DNA of 64,000 nt from G963422745 sp963422745 (GTDB lineage Bacteria; Actinomycetota; Acidimicrobiia; Acidimicrobiales; Aldehydirespiratoraceae). Made by a program: the position numbers and the translations under genes. Positions 42,323 through 50,855 of this stretch are shown here, piece after piece. Numbering within the stretch: the stretch's first letter is position 1; each line of letters begins with the position of its first letter. The notes below the pieces were generated by a model that was not told the origin of the DNA, did not search any database, and saw only the letters and a program-made list of their open reading frames with translations. The stretch covers positions 2,604,001 to 2,668,000 of the forward strand of contig OY730477.1 of the NCBI GenBank assembly GCA_963422745.1, given 5' to 3'.

Positions 42323-42331
42323 GTGCCTAGG

Positions 42332-42607
42332 TCAGCTCTTGCCGGCAGCCTTCAGTTTGGTACCGACGGTTACCTTGGTGCGAGTACCCGCGGGAACTTC
42401 GATCTCTTCGCCGGTCGAGGGGTTACGCCCGGTGCGCGCCGAGGTTGCCGCCCTCTCTACTTTGAGCCAACCGGTGATCTGCACCGCGTTGCCTGCCATG
42501 ACCTCGGCGGCAATCGTCTCGAACATCGCGTCAAGGCATTCCCCCGCATCCGCTCGCGATACCCCGGTAGCGTCAGCCATCGCAGCCACCAGTTCAGCCT
42601 TGTTCAT
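42332..42607 (-). CDS. hup: HU-family DNA-binding protein
   Basis: A 91-residue nucleoid protein. It starts N-K-A-E-L-V-A-A-M-A and has the arm motif G-R-N-P-S-T-G-E-E-I-E-V-P with the family's R-x-G-R-N-P. No Lys/Ala-rich tail like that of mycobacterial HupB is present. AGGAGC lies before the ATG at 42607. The frame is open to 42649 but without family similarity. Confidence 0.94.
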   Translation of the reverse strand: MNKAELVAAMADATGVSRADAGECLDAMFETIAAEVMAGNAVQITGWLKVERAATSARTGRNPSTGEEIEVPAGTRTKVTVGTKLKAAGKS

Positions 42608-42735
42608 GTTTGTGCTCCTGTCATAGCGCAACCTGCCTGGATCGGGCAACTATGGCAAGTCCAGTTCCGGCCGCATGTCAAGTCGGTTTGTCTAAGTGAT
42701 ACCACAGCGTAGGCGGTTACCGCTCAGTTCGGATC

Positions 42736-43482
42736 CTATCGGCGTTCACCCCGCAGAAATGCTTCACGGGCTTCGTTGCCGTGTCCGGAGAGGTTTAGTT
42801 CGAATGTGAAGCCCTGCTCATGGCGATATGACCTCAACAGGTCCTTGTCGATGTCGTTGAGCGATCGCTTGGCTGCGCGTATCACCGCCGAAGGTTTGGA
42901 GACGATCACCTCTGCGACGGACCGTGCGGCGCTCATCAGTTCACCCGGCTCAACCACCCGCAGCACAGTGCCCCAACCGTGGAGTTGTTCGGCAGTCACC
43001 GTTGAACAGCTGTAAAGCATCCATCGCAGATGCTTTTCGGGAACGAGCCGACCCAAATGTGTGGCCGCTCCAAGCGCACCATTATCCACTTCGGGCAGCC
43101 CGAAGCGCGCCCCTTGCGCGGCCACGACCACATCAGCAGAACCCGCCAGTCCGATTCCGGTGCCCAAACAGAAATCGTTGACGGCACACACCACAGGCAC
43201 GGCGCACTCGTACACGGCCCGGAATAGATCAAAGCAGGCTCGGTTGACTTCCAGGATTCCCTGATTGTTGGGCAGGGCCTGCATTTCGACGATGTCAACA
43301 CCGGCGCAGAACCCACGCCCGACCGCGGTGAGCACAACCGCTCGGATCTCCGGTCGGTGACGTACACCTTCGAAGATCCGCGTCAACTCGTCCGAATCGG
43401 CAATCGGAAGAGCGTTGACCTTGGGATTGTCCATCACCGCCTCGAGCACACCGCAGGGACCGAGGGTGCAATGAATAGTCAT
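42736..43482 (-). CDS. enoyl-CoA hydratase/isomerase family, EchA20-like ring-opening hydrolase candidate
   Basis: A 248-residue crotonase. It shows G-R-G-F-C-A-G-V-D-I, N-R-A-C-F-D-L-F-R-A-V-Y-E-C-A-V-P-V, G-I-G-L-A-G-S-A-D-V-V-V-A, F-G-L-P-E-V and G-A-L-G-A-A-T-H-L-G-R-L-V-P. As recalled, mycobacterial EchA20, which opens the last steroid ring, has nearly the same stretches, including A-V-Y-E-C-A-V-P-V and the end Y-R-x-E-Q-G-F-T-F-E-L-N-L. Start is the ATG at 43482, overlapping the thiolase stop by 4 bases. Family is certain; the steroid-type role is a proposal. Confidence 0.85.
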   Translation of the reverse strand: MTIHCTLGPCGVLEAVMDNPKVNALPIADSDELTRIFEGVRHRPEIRAVVLTAVGRGFCAGVDIVEMQALPNNQGILEVNRACFDLFRAVYECAVPVVCAVNDFCLGTGIGLAGSADVVVAAQGARFGLPEVDNGALGAATHLGRLVPEKHLRWMLYSCSTVTAEQLHGWGTVLRVVEPGELMSAARSVAEVIVSKPSAVIRAAKRSLNDIDKDLLRSYRHEQGFTFELNLSGHGNEAREAFLRGERR

Positions 43483-44666
43483 CGACGGACCAGCACCGAT
43501 GAGCCATGACCGAACAATCCCTGATTGGCACTGATACCGACTCGAGCGTTGTGGACTTGACGCTCGCCTGCCTGACCACGCAATTGCCAAGTCAGCTCAC
43601 ATACCTGAGCCAGCGCCTGAGCAGGAACGGCCTCACCGAATGCTCCCAGCCCACCGCTTGGGTTCACGGGGAGTCGACCGCCGATGGCGGTCACAGCGTC
43701 GCGTACGAGGCCCTCGGCTTCGCCTTCGGAGCAGAAACCGAGTTGTTCATACCAGTCGAGTTCGAGAGCCGACGACAGGTCGTAGACCTCGGCCACGTCA
43801 ATATCGTCGGGGCCCAAGCCTGCCTCGCTGTAGACTTGATCGCCGATCGACTGTTTGAACCCACGCTCAGGCTCGGCGGTTGCGGCCGCGGAGTCCGTTG
43901 CGAGGTACGGCAAATCAATCACGGTGTCGGGGTATGTGGGGAGCACCGTAGAGATCCCGGCAACCCGAACCGGATCGCAGTGGCCGCTAGCCCGGGCGTA
44001 GTCCATGGATGCAAGCACCACGGCTGCTCCCCCGTCGGAAGTCGTGCAGATGTCAAGCAGGTGAAGAGGATCCGAGACGATCGGCGAGTTGAGCACGTCG
44101 TCGATGCTGTACTCCTTGGTGAACCGTGCCCGACGATTATGTACCGAATGGCGGGAGTTCTTGACCTTGACTCTGGCGAAGTCCTCCTGCGTGGCACCGT
44201 AGAGATCCATTCGACGTCGCGCGTTGAGCCCGAAGTAGACCGGGTTGGTAGCACCCACAAGTCGGAACCGCAGCCAGTCCATATCATCGGGCCGCTCGCC
44301 TTCGTTGGGTGCCAAGAAACCCTTGGGTGTGGTATCGGCACCGACAACGAGGGCCACGTCAGTGGCACCCGAGAGGATCTGGCCGCGGGCCACCTGCATG
44401 GCGGAGGCCCCCGAAGCGCACGCCGCGTAGGTGGACGCAACCTGAGAACCGTTGAAGCCGAGCGCCCTCGCAAAGGACGATCCGGCTACGTAGCCGGGGT
44501 AACCACAGCGAACCGTTACTGCTCCCGAAACGAAGCCGACGTCGGTCCAGTCAACACCTGCCTCAGCGAGTGCCTCATGGGCCGCCGAGGTCCCGTATTC
44601 GACGAAGTTGCGCCCCCACTTTCCCCAGGGATGCATCCCGACACCGATAATCGCGATCTCATCCAT
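43479..44666 (-). CDS. thiolase-fold lipid-transfer protein (Ltp/SCP2-thiolase type)
   Basis: A 395-residue thiolase-like protein. It opens E-I-A-I-I-G-V-G-M-H-P-W and has the active-site-type cysteine in Y-A-A-C-A-S-G-A-S-A-M, C-T-T-S-D-G-G-A-A-V, E-V-Y-D-L-S-S-A-L-E and N-P-S-G-G-L-G-A-F-G. Ltp proteins act in steroid or other acyl-CoA degradation, some as retro-aldolases together with a DUF35 partner. Exactly such a partner is encoded 65 bases upstream, and an EchA20-like crotonase follows with a 4-base overlap. The three look like one operon for breakdown of a ring-containing acyl-CoA. Confidence 0.88.
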   Translation of the reverse strand: MDEIAIIGVGMHPWGKWGRNFVEYGTSAAHEALAEAGVDWTDVGFVSGAVTVRCGYPGYVAGSSFARALGFNGSQVASTYAACASGASAMQVARGQILSGATDVALVVGADTTPKGFLAPNEGERPDDMDWLRFRLVGATNPVYFGLNARRRMDLYGATQEDFARVKVKNSRHSVHNRRARFTKEYSIDDVLNSPIVSDPLHLLDICTTSDGGAAVVLASMDYARASGHCDPVRVAGISTVLPTYPDTVIDLPYLATDSAAATAEPERGFKQSIGDQVYSEAGLGPDDIDVAEVYDLSSALELDWYEQLGFCSEGEAEGLVRDAVTAIGGRLPVNPSGGLGAFGEAVPAQALAQVCELTWQLRGQAGERQVHNARVGISANQGLFGHGSSVLVRR

Positions 44667-44731
44667 CTAGCGGGCCTCCTGTCGGCGCACATCGCCGTTC
44701 GTGATTGTGTCGTTCGTGTTCAAGTGGATGC

Positions 44732-45241
44732 TCATAGACGTCGTGTCACCTGATCCGTGGTCGTCTCAATGTCCGAGCGAATGCCTGCGCCGGTCTGCGG
44801 GGCGGGTAGGTTCACAGGACTCCATTTCCAAACCATGTAGTCGTGTTCATCATCTGAGTAGAGAGTGTCCAACACGAGTTCCATCTCTGTACCTATCTCA
44901 AGATCGTCGGGGGTAACACCCAAAACGCATTGCCCAAGCACAACGAGCTGTTCACGGGGCAGCTTCACTGCCGCGATGGTGATAGGTCGGTAAGGCTCGG
45001 TGCCGACAATAAACGGCGGTGGTGGCGGGTAGTGGCTCGTGGTGTAGCTCCACACGTACCCGTTACGGGACAGCTTCACGGTCTCCAGCTCAACCGGGCC
45101 GGAAACGGCGGGGTCTCCTCCAGCCAGATGCTTGGGAAAGAAGTAGGACTCACGGCCAGGAACCTTGCCGCCTATCAAGTGCGGCATCTCGTTATCCATG
45201 GTGAAGAGGCCCTCCACCGCCGGGACCTGTGTCTTGCTCAC
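44732..45241 (-). CDS. DUF35 OB-fold protein lacking the zinc ribbon cysteines
   Basis: A 169-residue partner protein of Ltp-type thiolases. The OB-fold is visible in V-K-L-S-R-N-G-Y-V-W-S-Y-T, P-P-P-P-P-F-I, I-T-I-A-A-V-K-L and V-L-G-Q-C-V. The usual N-terminal rubredoxin-like zinc ribbon (two C-x-x-C) is replaced by G-G-K-V-P-G-R-E-S-Y-F-F-P with no cysteines; the only Cys is in the OB-fold. The start is GTG 45241, with purine-rich GAGGGAAAGGG upstream; the frame is open to 45352. It precedes the thiolase gene in the same direction. Confidence 0.85.
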   Translation of the reverse strand: MSKTQVPAVEGLFTMDNEMPHLIGGKVPGRESYFFPKHLAGGDPAVSGPVELETVKLSRNGYVWSYTTSHYPPPPPFIVGTEPYRPITIAAVKLPREQLVVLGQCVLGVTPDDLEIGTEMELVLDTLYSDDEHDYMVWKWSPVNLPAPQTGAGIRSDIETTTDQVTRRL

Positions 45242-45354
45242 GCCCACCCTTTCCCTCGCTGCGGCTCTCGTGCCGCTGGACCATCGGGGAATCCGAATTC
45301 GGGATCCAGACCCGAGACAGCGACACGCCACGGTACCGGTTACTGTCAACATTC

Positions 45355-46472
45355 ATGACCTCGGACCGCTACATCTCCTCAGGCGATGACTACCCGATCC
45401 ATCAGGCATCGGAGTTCGTTCGCCATGTCGCCATCTCGGATCGCAACTTCTACGACCGCTACTACTTCAACCTCCATCCATCATCGGACGAATACTTCGC
45501 CATCTTCGGGCTCGGCCAGTATCCCAACCTGGGTGTCACGATGCCTTCATGGCCGTCACCCGTCACGGCACGCAGCGAATCATGCGCGCCAGCAAACCGC
45601 TGGAGGATCGGATGGACGTGTCGGTCGGTCCTCTGCGAATTGAGGTGATTGAACCGCTGCACAAGCTGCGTGTAGTCGTGGAACCCAACGAAGCCGACAT
45701 CTCAATGGACGTGACCTGGACGGGAACCCATCCCGCTCTCGAAGAGCCACGCCAATACTTGCGGGTCCGTGGTGCTGTGATGTTCAACACTCAAAGATTC
45801 GCCCAGATGGGTCGTTGGGAGGGCACGCTCACGGTGGCGGGTGAGTCCTTGGAAGTGAGCCCTGATCGCTGCGGCGGTTCACGTGATCGCTCCTGGGGGG
45901 TGAGGCCGGTCGGCGAGAGACAAACCGACGGCATCCGTGAAGGTATCAGCGTCATGTCCGGGATGTGGAACTATTTTCCGATGGATTTCGGTGATCACAG
46001 CATCGTCTACATGTGCCATGAGGAACCGTCGGGCAATCGCCCACTTGAGGAGACAGTACGGATCTGGGCTGATCCGCAACGCCCTATCGAAAGGCTGGGT
46101 AGCCCCGACTGGGATCACGACATGGAACCAGGTACCCGCCTGCTGAAAGCAAGTCGCATCACGATGCCCGATGCGCCCGAGGGATCGTTCACAATTGAGG
46201 CTCGCCCTCTACTCACCAACCTCGTATCGCTTGGCACCGGGTACGGCATGGACGAGGACTGGCGCCACGGCATGTACCAAGGCGACACCGAGGTGGTTCA
46301 AGCCGTTGAGTTTGATGTCGACAAGATCCGTGGTATCGCCCAATACGGCGTGGTCGATTCTGTGGCCGAGTTCCGCTACGGCGATCACGTCGGCTATGGC
46401 CTTTACGAACACGGCTTCTTCGGCCCGTTTCCGAAGATGAACCTCCACAATCAAGCCGATGTTCACCCTTGA
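45355..46472 (+). pseudogene. frameshifted lipocalin-like (CrtC/AttH-type) protein gene
   Basis: Two frames make one protein of about 372 residues. The first runs from ATG 45355 through F-G-L-G-Q-Y-P-N-L-G-V-T; the second continues D-A-F-M-A-V-T-R-H-G-T-Q to 46472. They join near 45539-45541, where a single lost base (G-T-C-A-C-G then A-T-G-C-C) would explain the break. The second part contains D-R-C-G-G-S-R-D-R-S-W-G-V-R-P-V, a motif like that of the CrtC/AttH/Svf1 lipocalin-like group; that family name is tentative. The gene is divergent from the DUF35-Ltp-crotonase operon. Either a true inactivating deletion or a sequence error; the rest of the frame is well kept. Confidence 0.75.
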
Positions 46473-46591
46473 GTGGAACCAACACCCAACAATCAGATCA
46501 CAGGGCGACCCGACCGATACGAACACACCAATTGCACTGACCCCGGTGCAGCCGCCCGCTGGCCCGACAAGGATGCGTTAGCTTGACCGCA

Positions 46592-49480
46592 ATGAGTTCC
46601 GCCAAACCACGTTCGCTGGCCGACCTGCACGATCGTGACACCTTTGAGAGTCGCCACATCGGACCACCCGAGTCCGAAAGGGCAAGAATGCTCCAGGTCA
46701 TTGGTGTGGACACAATCGACGAACTCATAGACCAGACCGTGCCGTCCGATATCCGCATGGACGACACCCTGGACCTTCCCGATCCCATGGGTCAGCTTGA
46801 CGCTCAGGTTGAGCTGCGCCGCCTGGCTGAAACGAACCGACTGGTCGTGTCACTAATCGGGATGGGCTACCACGAAACCGTGACTCCACCGGTTATCCGC
46901 CGCAACATCTTGGAAAACCCAGGTTGGTACACGGCCTACACGCCATATCAACCCGAAATCTCCCAGGGTCGGCTTGAAGCGCTGCTCAACTTCCAGACAA
47001 TGGCCATCGAGTTGACCGGCATGGAGGTGGCCAACGCCTCTTTGCTTGACGAGCCGACCGCAGTTGCCGAGGCAATGACGATGCTGCACCGCGTCAACCG
47101 AGCCAGCAGAGGGAACCGGTTCATCATCGACAGCCAATGCCACCCCCAGACGGTCGGCGTCGTGCAGACCAGAGCCGAACCCATCGAGCTCGACACTGTG
47201 GTGGACGATCCGGCGACGGCCGATCTCGACGGTGTCTTCGGTCTGGTGGTCCAGTATCCCGGCACCACCGGGGCGATCCCCGATATCGGCAGAATCATCG
47301 ACCGTGCGCACACAGCGGGTGTGCTGGTAGCGGTCGCGGCCGACCCGCTGGCACTCACCGTGTTGACCCCGCCTGGAGAACTCGGCGCGGACGTGGTGGT
47401 TGGCTCCTCGCAGCGATTCGGCGTGCCGATGGGATTCGGCGGCCCCCATGCAGCATTCTTTGCCTCGCGAGAGGCGCACCGGCGCTCGCTTCCGGGTCGC
47501 GTGGTCGGTGTAAGCGTCGACACGCAGGGACGACCGGCACTGCGCCTGGCCTTGCAGACCCGAGAGCAGCACATCCGTCGCGAAAGGGCAACCTCCAACA
47601 TCTGCACGTCTCAGGTCCTGTTGGCGGTGATGGCTTCGTTCTTTGCCATCCATCACGGGCCTCGCGGACTGCGGCGGATCGCGTCCCGGGTCAACACCTT
47701 GGCAGCGATTTTGGCTCAGGGACTGCGAGACGGCGGAATCGACGTCGTTCACGATCATTTCTTTGACACCGTGTGTGCGCGTGTACCAGGACGCGCCGAC
47801 AAGGTGATGGCGATCGCGTTGGCCAACGGTGTGAACCTGCGCCGGGTTGATCCCGACACTGTTGCGGCTGCGCTTGATCAACGCACCAGTCGCGCAGTGA
47901 TGGATAAGGTGTGGCACGCCTTCGGGATCGAAGCCGATCTCGACAGCATCGAGGCAACGGTAGGCGACCCCAGGCCACCGCAGCTGCGCCGAACCTCGCC
48001 AGTGCTCAGACATCCGGTCTTTCGTATGTATCACTCCGAGACCGAACTGGTGCGCTACATGCGTCGTCTCGTGAACCGCGACGTTGCCCTGGACCGCTCG
48101 ATGATCCCGTTGGGTTCCTGCACAATGAAGCTGAACGCGGCCAGTGAGATGGAACCGGTTAGCTGGCCCGAGTTCGCGGGCATTCATCCTTTCGCTCCGG
48201 TGGACCAGACCGTCGGCTACCACCAGATGATCGACCAACTTGAGCGCTGGCTGGTGGAGATCACCGGCTACGACCGTGTGTCGCTGCAGCCCAACTCGGG
48301 AGCCCAGGGTGAACTGGCCGGTCTGCTCGCCATTCGTGCCTACCACCAATCACGCGGCGACTCGAACCGTGACGTATGCATCATCCCGAGTTCCGCACAT
48401 GGCACAAACGCCGCCAGCGCGGTGATGACCGGGATGCGTGTCGTGCCTACGCCCTGCGACGATCTCGGCAACGTTGATGTTGCCGGGCTGGACAAGGTGA
48501 TCAGCCAACAGCGCGACAACCTGGCGGCGCTCATGATCACATACCCATCCACTCACGGAGTCTTTGAGGTGGAGATCCGCCGGATCTGCGACATGGTCCA
48601 CGAAGCGGGAGGGCAGGTGTACCTGGACGGAGCGAACCTCAACGCAATGGTCGGCTTGGCGCGCCCGGGCCACTTCGGTGCCGATGTTTCGCACCTGAAC
48701 CTGCACAAAACGTTTTGCATTCCCCACGGGGGAGGCGGTCCGGGCATCGGCCCGATTGGTGTGCTTGAGCATCTGGTGCCGTTTCTTCCCAACCATCCGC
48801 TAAATCCCGTCGCGGGGCCGCCCACCGGACCCGGCCCTGTCGCCGCGGCTCCCTGGGGCTCCGCCGGAATACTCTGCATCCCGTGGATGTACCTGAGAAT
48901 GATGGGCAGTTCGGGACTCCGTAAGGCAACCGAAGTCGCTATCTTGAACGCCAACTACATCGCCGCCCGACTGGATCCGTTCTTCCCGGTTCTGTATCGA
49001 GGTGCTCTGGGCCACGTCGCCCATGAGTGCATTCTCGACACCAGGGTGGTGTGCAACACGGCTGGTATTACCGTTGAGGACATCGCCAAACGCCTCATTG
49101 ACTACGGGTTCCATGCACCGACGATGTCGTTCCCGGTGGCCGGAACGCTTATGGTTGAACCGACCGAGTCCGAGAGCCTTGAGGAGATCGACCGCTTCTG
49201 CGAGGCGATGATCTCCATCCATCACGAGACCCTGCGATTACGCGACGGCGAGTGGCCAGCCGATGACAACCCGCTTGTCAATGCCCCGCACACCGCAACC
49301 GACGTCACCGGAGACGCCTGGAACCACGCCTACCCACGTTCTTTGGCCGCTCAGCCCACCGAGTCGACCCGCCACAACAAGTACTGGCCACCGGTCAGCC
49401 GTATTGATGGTGCGTACGGCGATCGCAATCTCGTGTGCTCGTGTCCGCCGATTGATCTGCTGGTCAAGCACCGTGCTTGA
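46592..49480 (+). CDS. gcvP: glycine dehydrogenase (decarboxylating), P protein
   Basis: A 962-residue single-chain P protein of the glycine cleavage system, releasing CO2 from glycine and passing the aminomethyl group to lipoyl-GcvH. The N-terminal half begins R-H-I-G-P-P and shows S-Q-R-F-G-V-P-M-G-F-G-G-P-H. The C-terminal half has P-L-G-S-C-T-M-K-L-N, N-S-G-A-Q-G-E and the pyridoxal-phosphate lysine in N-L-H-K-T-F-C-I-P-H-G-G-G-G-P-G. ATG 46592 is preferred over TTG 46583. gcvT lies separately at 60.6 kb and gcvH is not in the window. No glycine riboswitch was recognised upstream. Confidence 0.97.
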   Translation: MSSAKPRSLADLHDRDTFESRHIGPPESERARMLQVIGVDTIDELIDQTVPSDIRMDDTLDLPDPMGQLDAQVELRRLAETNRLVVSLIGMGYHETVTPPVIRRNILENPGWYTAYTPYQPEISQGRLEALLNFQTMAIELTGMEVANASLLDEPTAVAEAMTMLHRVNRASRGNRFIIDSQCHPQTVGVVQTRAEPIELDTVVDDPATADLDGVFGLVVQYPGTTGAIPDIGRIIDRAHTAGVLVAVAADPLALTVLTPPGELGADVVVGSSQRFGVPMGFGGPHAAFFASREAHRRSLPGRVVGVSVDTQGRPALRLALQTREQHIRRERATSNICTSQVLLAVMASFFAIHHGPRGLRRIASRVNTLAAILAQGLRDGGIDVVHDHFFDTVCARVPGRADKVMAIALANGVNLRRVDPDTVAAALDQRTSRAVMDKVWHAFGIEADLDSIEATVGDPRPPQLRRTSPVLRHPVFRMYHSETELVRYMRRLVNRDVALDRSMIPLGSCTMKLNAASEMEPVSWPEFAGIHPFAPVDQTVGYHQMIDQLERWLVEITGYDRVSLQPNSGAQGELAGLLAIRAYHQSRGDSNRDVCIIPSSAHGTNAASAVMTGMRVVPTPCDDLGNVDVAGLDKVISQQRDNLAALMITYPSTHGVFEVEIRRICDMVHEAGGQVYLDGANLNAMVGLARPGHFGADVSHLNLHKTFCIPHGGGGPGIGPIGVLEHLVPFLPNHPLNPVAGPPTGPGPVAAAPWGSAGILCIPWMYLRMMGSSGLRKATEVAILNANYIAARLDPFFPVLYRGALGHVAHECILDTRVVCNTAGITVEDIAKRLIDYGFHAPTMSFPVAGTLMVEPTESESLEEIDRFCEAMISIHHETLRLRDGEWPADDNPLVNAPHTATDVTGDAWNHAYPRSLAAQPTESTRHNKYWPPVSRIDGAYGDRNLVCSCPPIDLLVKHRA

Positions 49481-49521
49481 AATGTCGACACATCGGTAGT
49501 GTCGGTGAAGCGGAAAAGCAT

Positions 49522-49548
49522 GGCTCTTATTGGCATTTTCTAAGAGCC
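49522..49548. promoter_or_regulatory. 8-bp inverted repeat between gcvP and the LLM gene
   Basis: GGCTCTTA (49522-49529) and TAAGAGCC (49541-49548) are perfect arms around 11 bases containing CATTTTC. A weaker pair CGACAC/GTGTCG lies at 49486-49504. The first could be an operator or a gcvP terminator hairpin; no U-tract follows. Confidence 0.45.
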
Positions 49549-49610
49549 TGTTCCGGACAGCGTGTAGGGTTCTGCAGGACCCGCAGCCCAATGCAAAGGA
49601 GCGAAAGCCC

Positions 49611-50816
49611 ATGGAATTCGGTCTGTTCTTCAATGGATACCTTCCCGGTCCGGCAGCTCACGACAGTGACGCCGAGCACCTGATGCTGATGCGAGAACTT
49701 GAATACGCGGTTCGTGCCGACGGGTTCAACTGGAAGTACGCCTGGTTCGGTGAACACCACACCCTCACCGAGTACAGCCACATGTCCGCTCCCTACGGTC
49801 CGATGGGGTTCGTAGCGGGGAGAACGGAACGGATCCATGTGGGTTCTGCCATCACCTCGTTCCCGACAACCAAGATCCATCCCGTACGGATCGCTGAACG
49901 TGCCGCGATGATGGACCACATCACCGGGAATCGTTTCGAGTTCGGCACGGGACGCGGTGCCGGCAGCCATGAGGTGCGCACGTTCAATGGCACCGAGCTA
50001 TCTGAGACGAAGTCCATGTGGAACGAGGTGATCCACGAGATTCCACGCATGTGGGAACAAAAAGACTATGAGTTTCACGGCAAGCACTTCTCGGTGCCCG
50101 ACTCTCACAACATTCTCCCAAAGCCTTACGGCAAGGGGCATCCGCCGATCTGGGTTGCGTGCGGAAACCCCGCCACCTTCGCCAAGGCTGGATCCCACGG
50201 CATCGGCGCCATCGCCTTCAACTTCGAGCCGATCCACAACCTCAAAGGACGGGTTGATGCCTACAAGGAGGCGTCAACCAACGTTACCGACCAGATCGGC
50301 CAATACCAGAACAACAACGTGATGATGACCAACGCCGTGATCTGCCTTGAGGACCGTGATGAGGCCCGCAAGATGGCCAAGCGCAACGCCCGCGGCTACC
50401 GGGTCACGATGGTGAACCTCTATCACGACTCAATGCCGAAGAGCCCCGACGCGATCGTCTGGCCCAACCCCAGACCGAGCTTCGAACTTGACGACGAAAC
50501 CCTTGATATGGCCATCGCTGCGGGGTACATGCTCTGCGGTAACCCTGAGGAGGTTTGTGAGCAGGTGAAGGCCTACGCCGATGTCGGTTGTGATCAAGTG
50601 GTGTTCGCCGCCCCCGACGAGGGCTACACCCACGACCAGACCGTGGAGATGATTGAGATATTCGGCAAGCACGTCATTCCCGAATTCGACACCGACCCGG
50701 TCCACAGCACTACCCGCTACCGCCAAAACGCCGTTCCGCGCTTCCCGGTTTTTAATGGCGAGGTTGATCCGATTGTGGATATGGCCCAACCGCCGGACTA
50801 CCCGATCTCCGTCTGA
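49611..50816 (+). CDS. luciferase-like (LLM class) flavin-dependent oxidoreductase
   Basis: A 401-residue TIM-barrel enzyme of the bacterial luciferase superfamily, using FMN or F420. It starts E-F-G-L-F-F-N-G-Y, followed by W-F-G-E-H-H, I-H-V-G-S-A-I, H-P-V-R-I-A-E-R-A-A-M-M-D and G-R-F/N-R-F-E-F-G-T-G-R-G. The ATG at 49611 has AAGGAG 10 bases upstream and matches the family start. It lies 39 bases before the fused ferredoxin oxidoreductase gene, so the two are probably one transcript. Substrate unknown. Confidence 0.9.
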   Translation: MEFGLFFNGYLPGPAAHDSDAEHLMLMRELEYAVRADGFNWKYAWFGEHHTLTEYSHMSAPYGPMGFVAGRTERIHVGSAITSFPTTKIHPVRIAERAAMMDHITGNRFEFGTGRGAGSHEVRTFNGTELSETKSMWNEVIHEIPRMWEQKDYEFHGKHFSVPDSHNILPKPYGKGHPPIWVACGNPATFAKAGSHGIGAIAFNFEPIHNLKGRVDAYKEASTNVTDQIGQYQNNNVMMTNAVICLEDRDEARKMAKRNARGYRVTMVNLYHDSMPKSPDAIVWPNPRPSFELDDETLDMAIAAGYMLCGNPEEVCEQVKAYADVGCDQVVFAAPDEGYTHDQTVEMIEIFGKHVIPEFDTDPVHSTTRYRQNAVPRFPVFNGEVDPIVDMAQPPDYPISV

Positions 50817-50855
50817 ACCGTCACCCCTTTTGCCGGGCTGGATTAAAGGGCAGTC

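Noticed and set aside
46473..46591. Glycine riboswitch before gcvP (and before gcvT at 61674-61751)
   Set aside because: The intervals are short and no tandem aptamer-like conserved cores could be recognised.
46853..48349. 498-codon open frame on the minus strand
   Set aside because: It lies fully opposite gcvP, whose conserved motifs cover the whole stretch.
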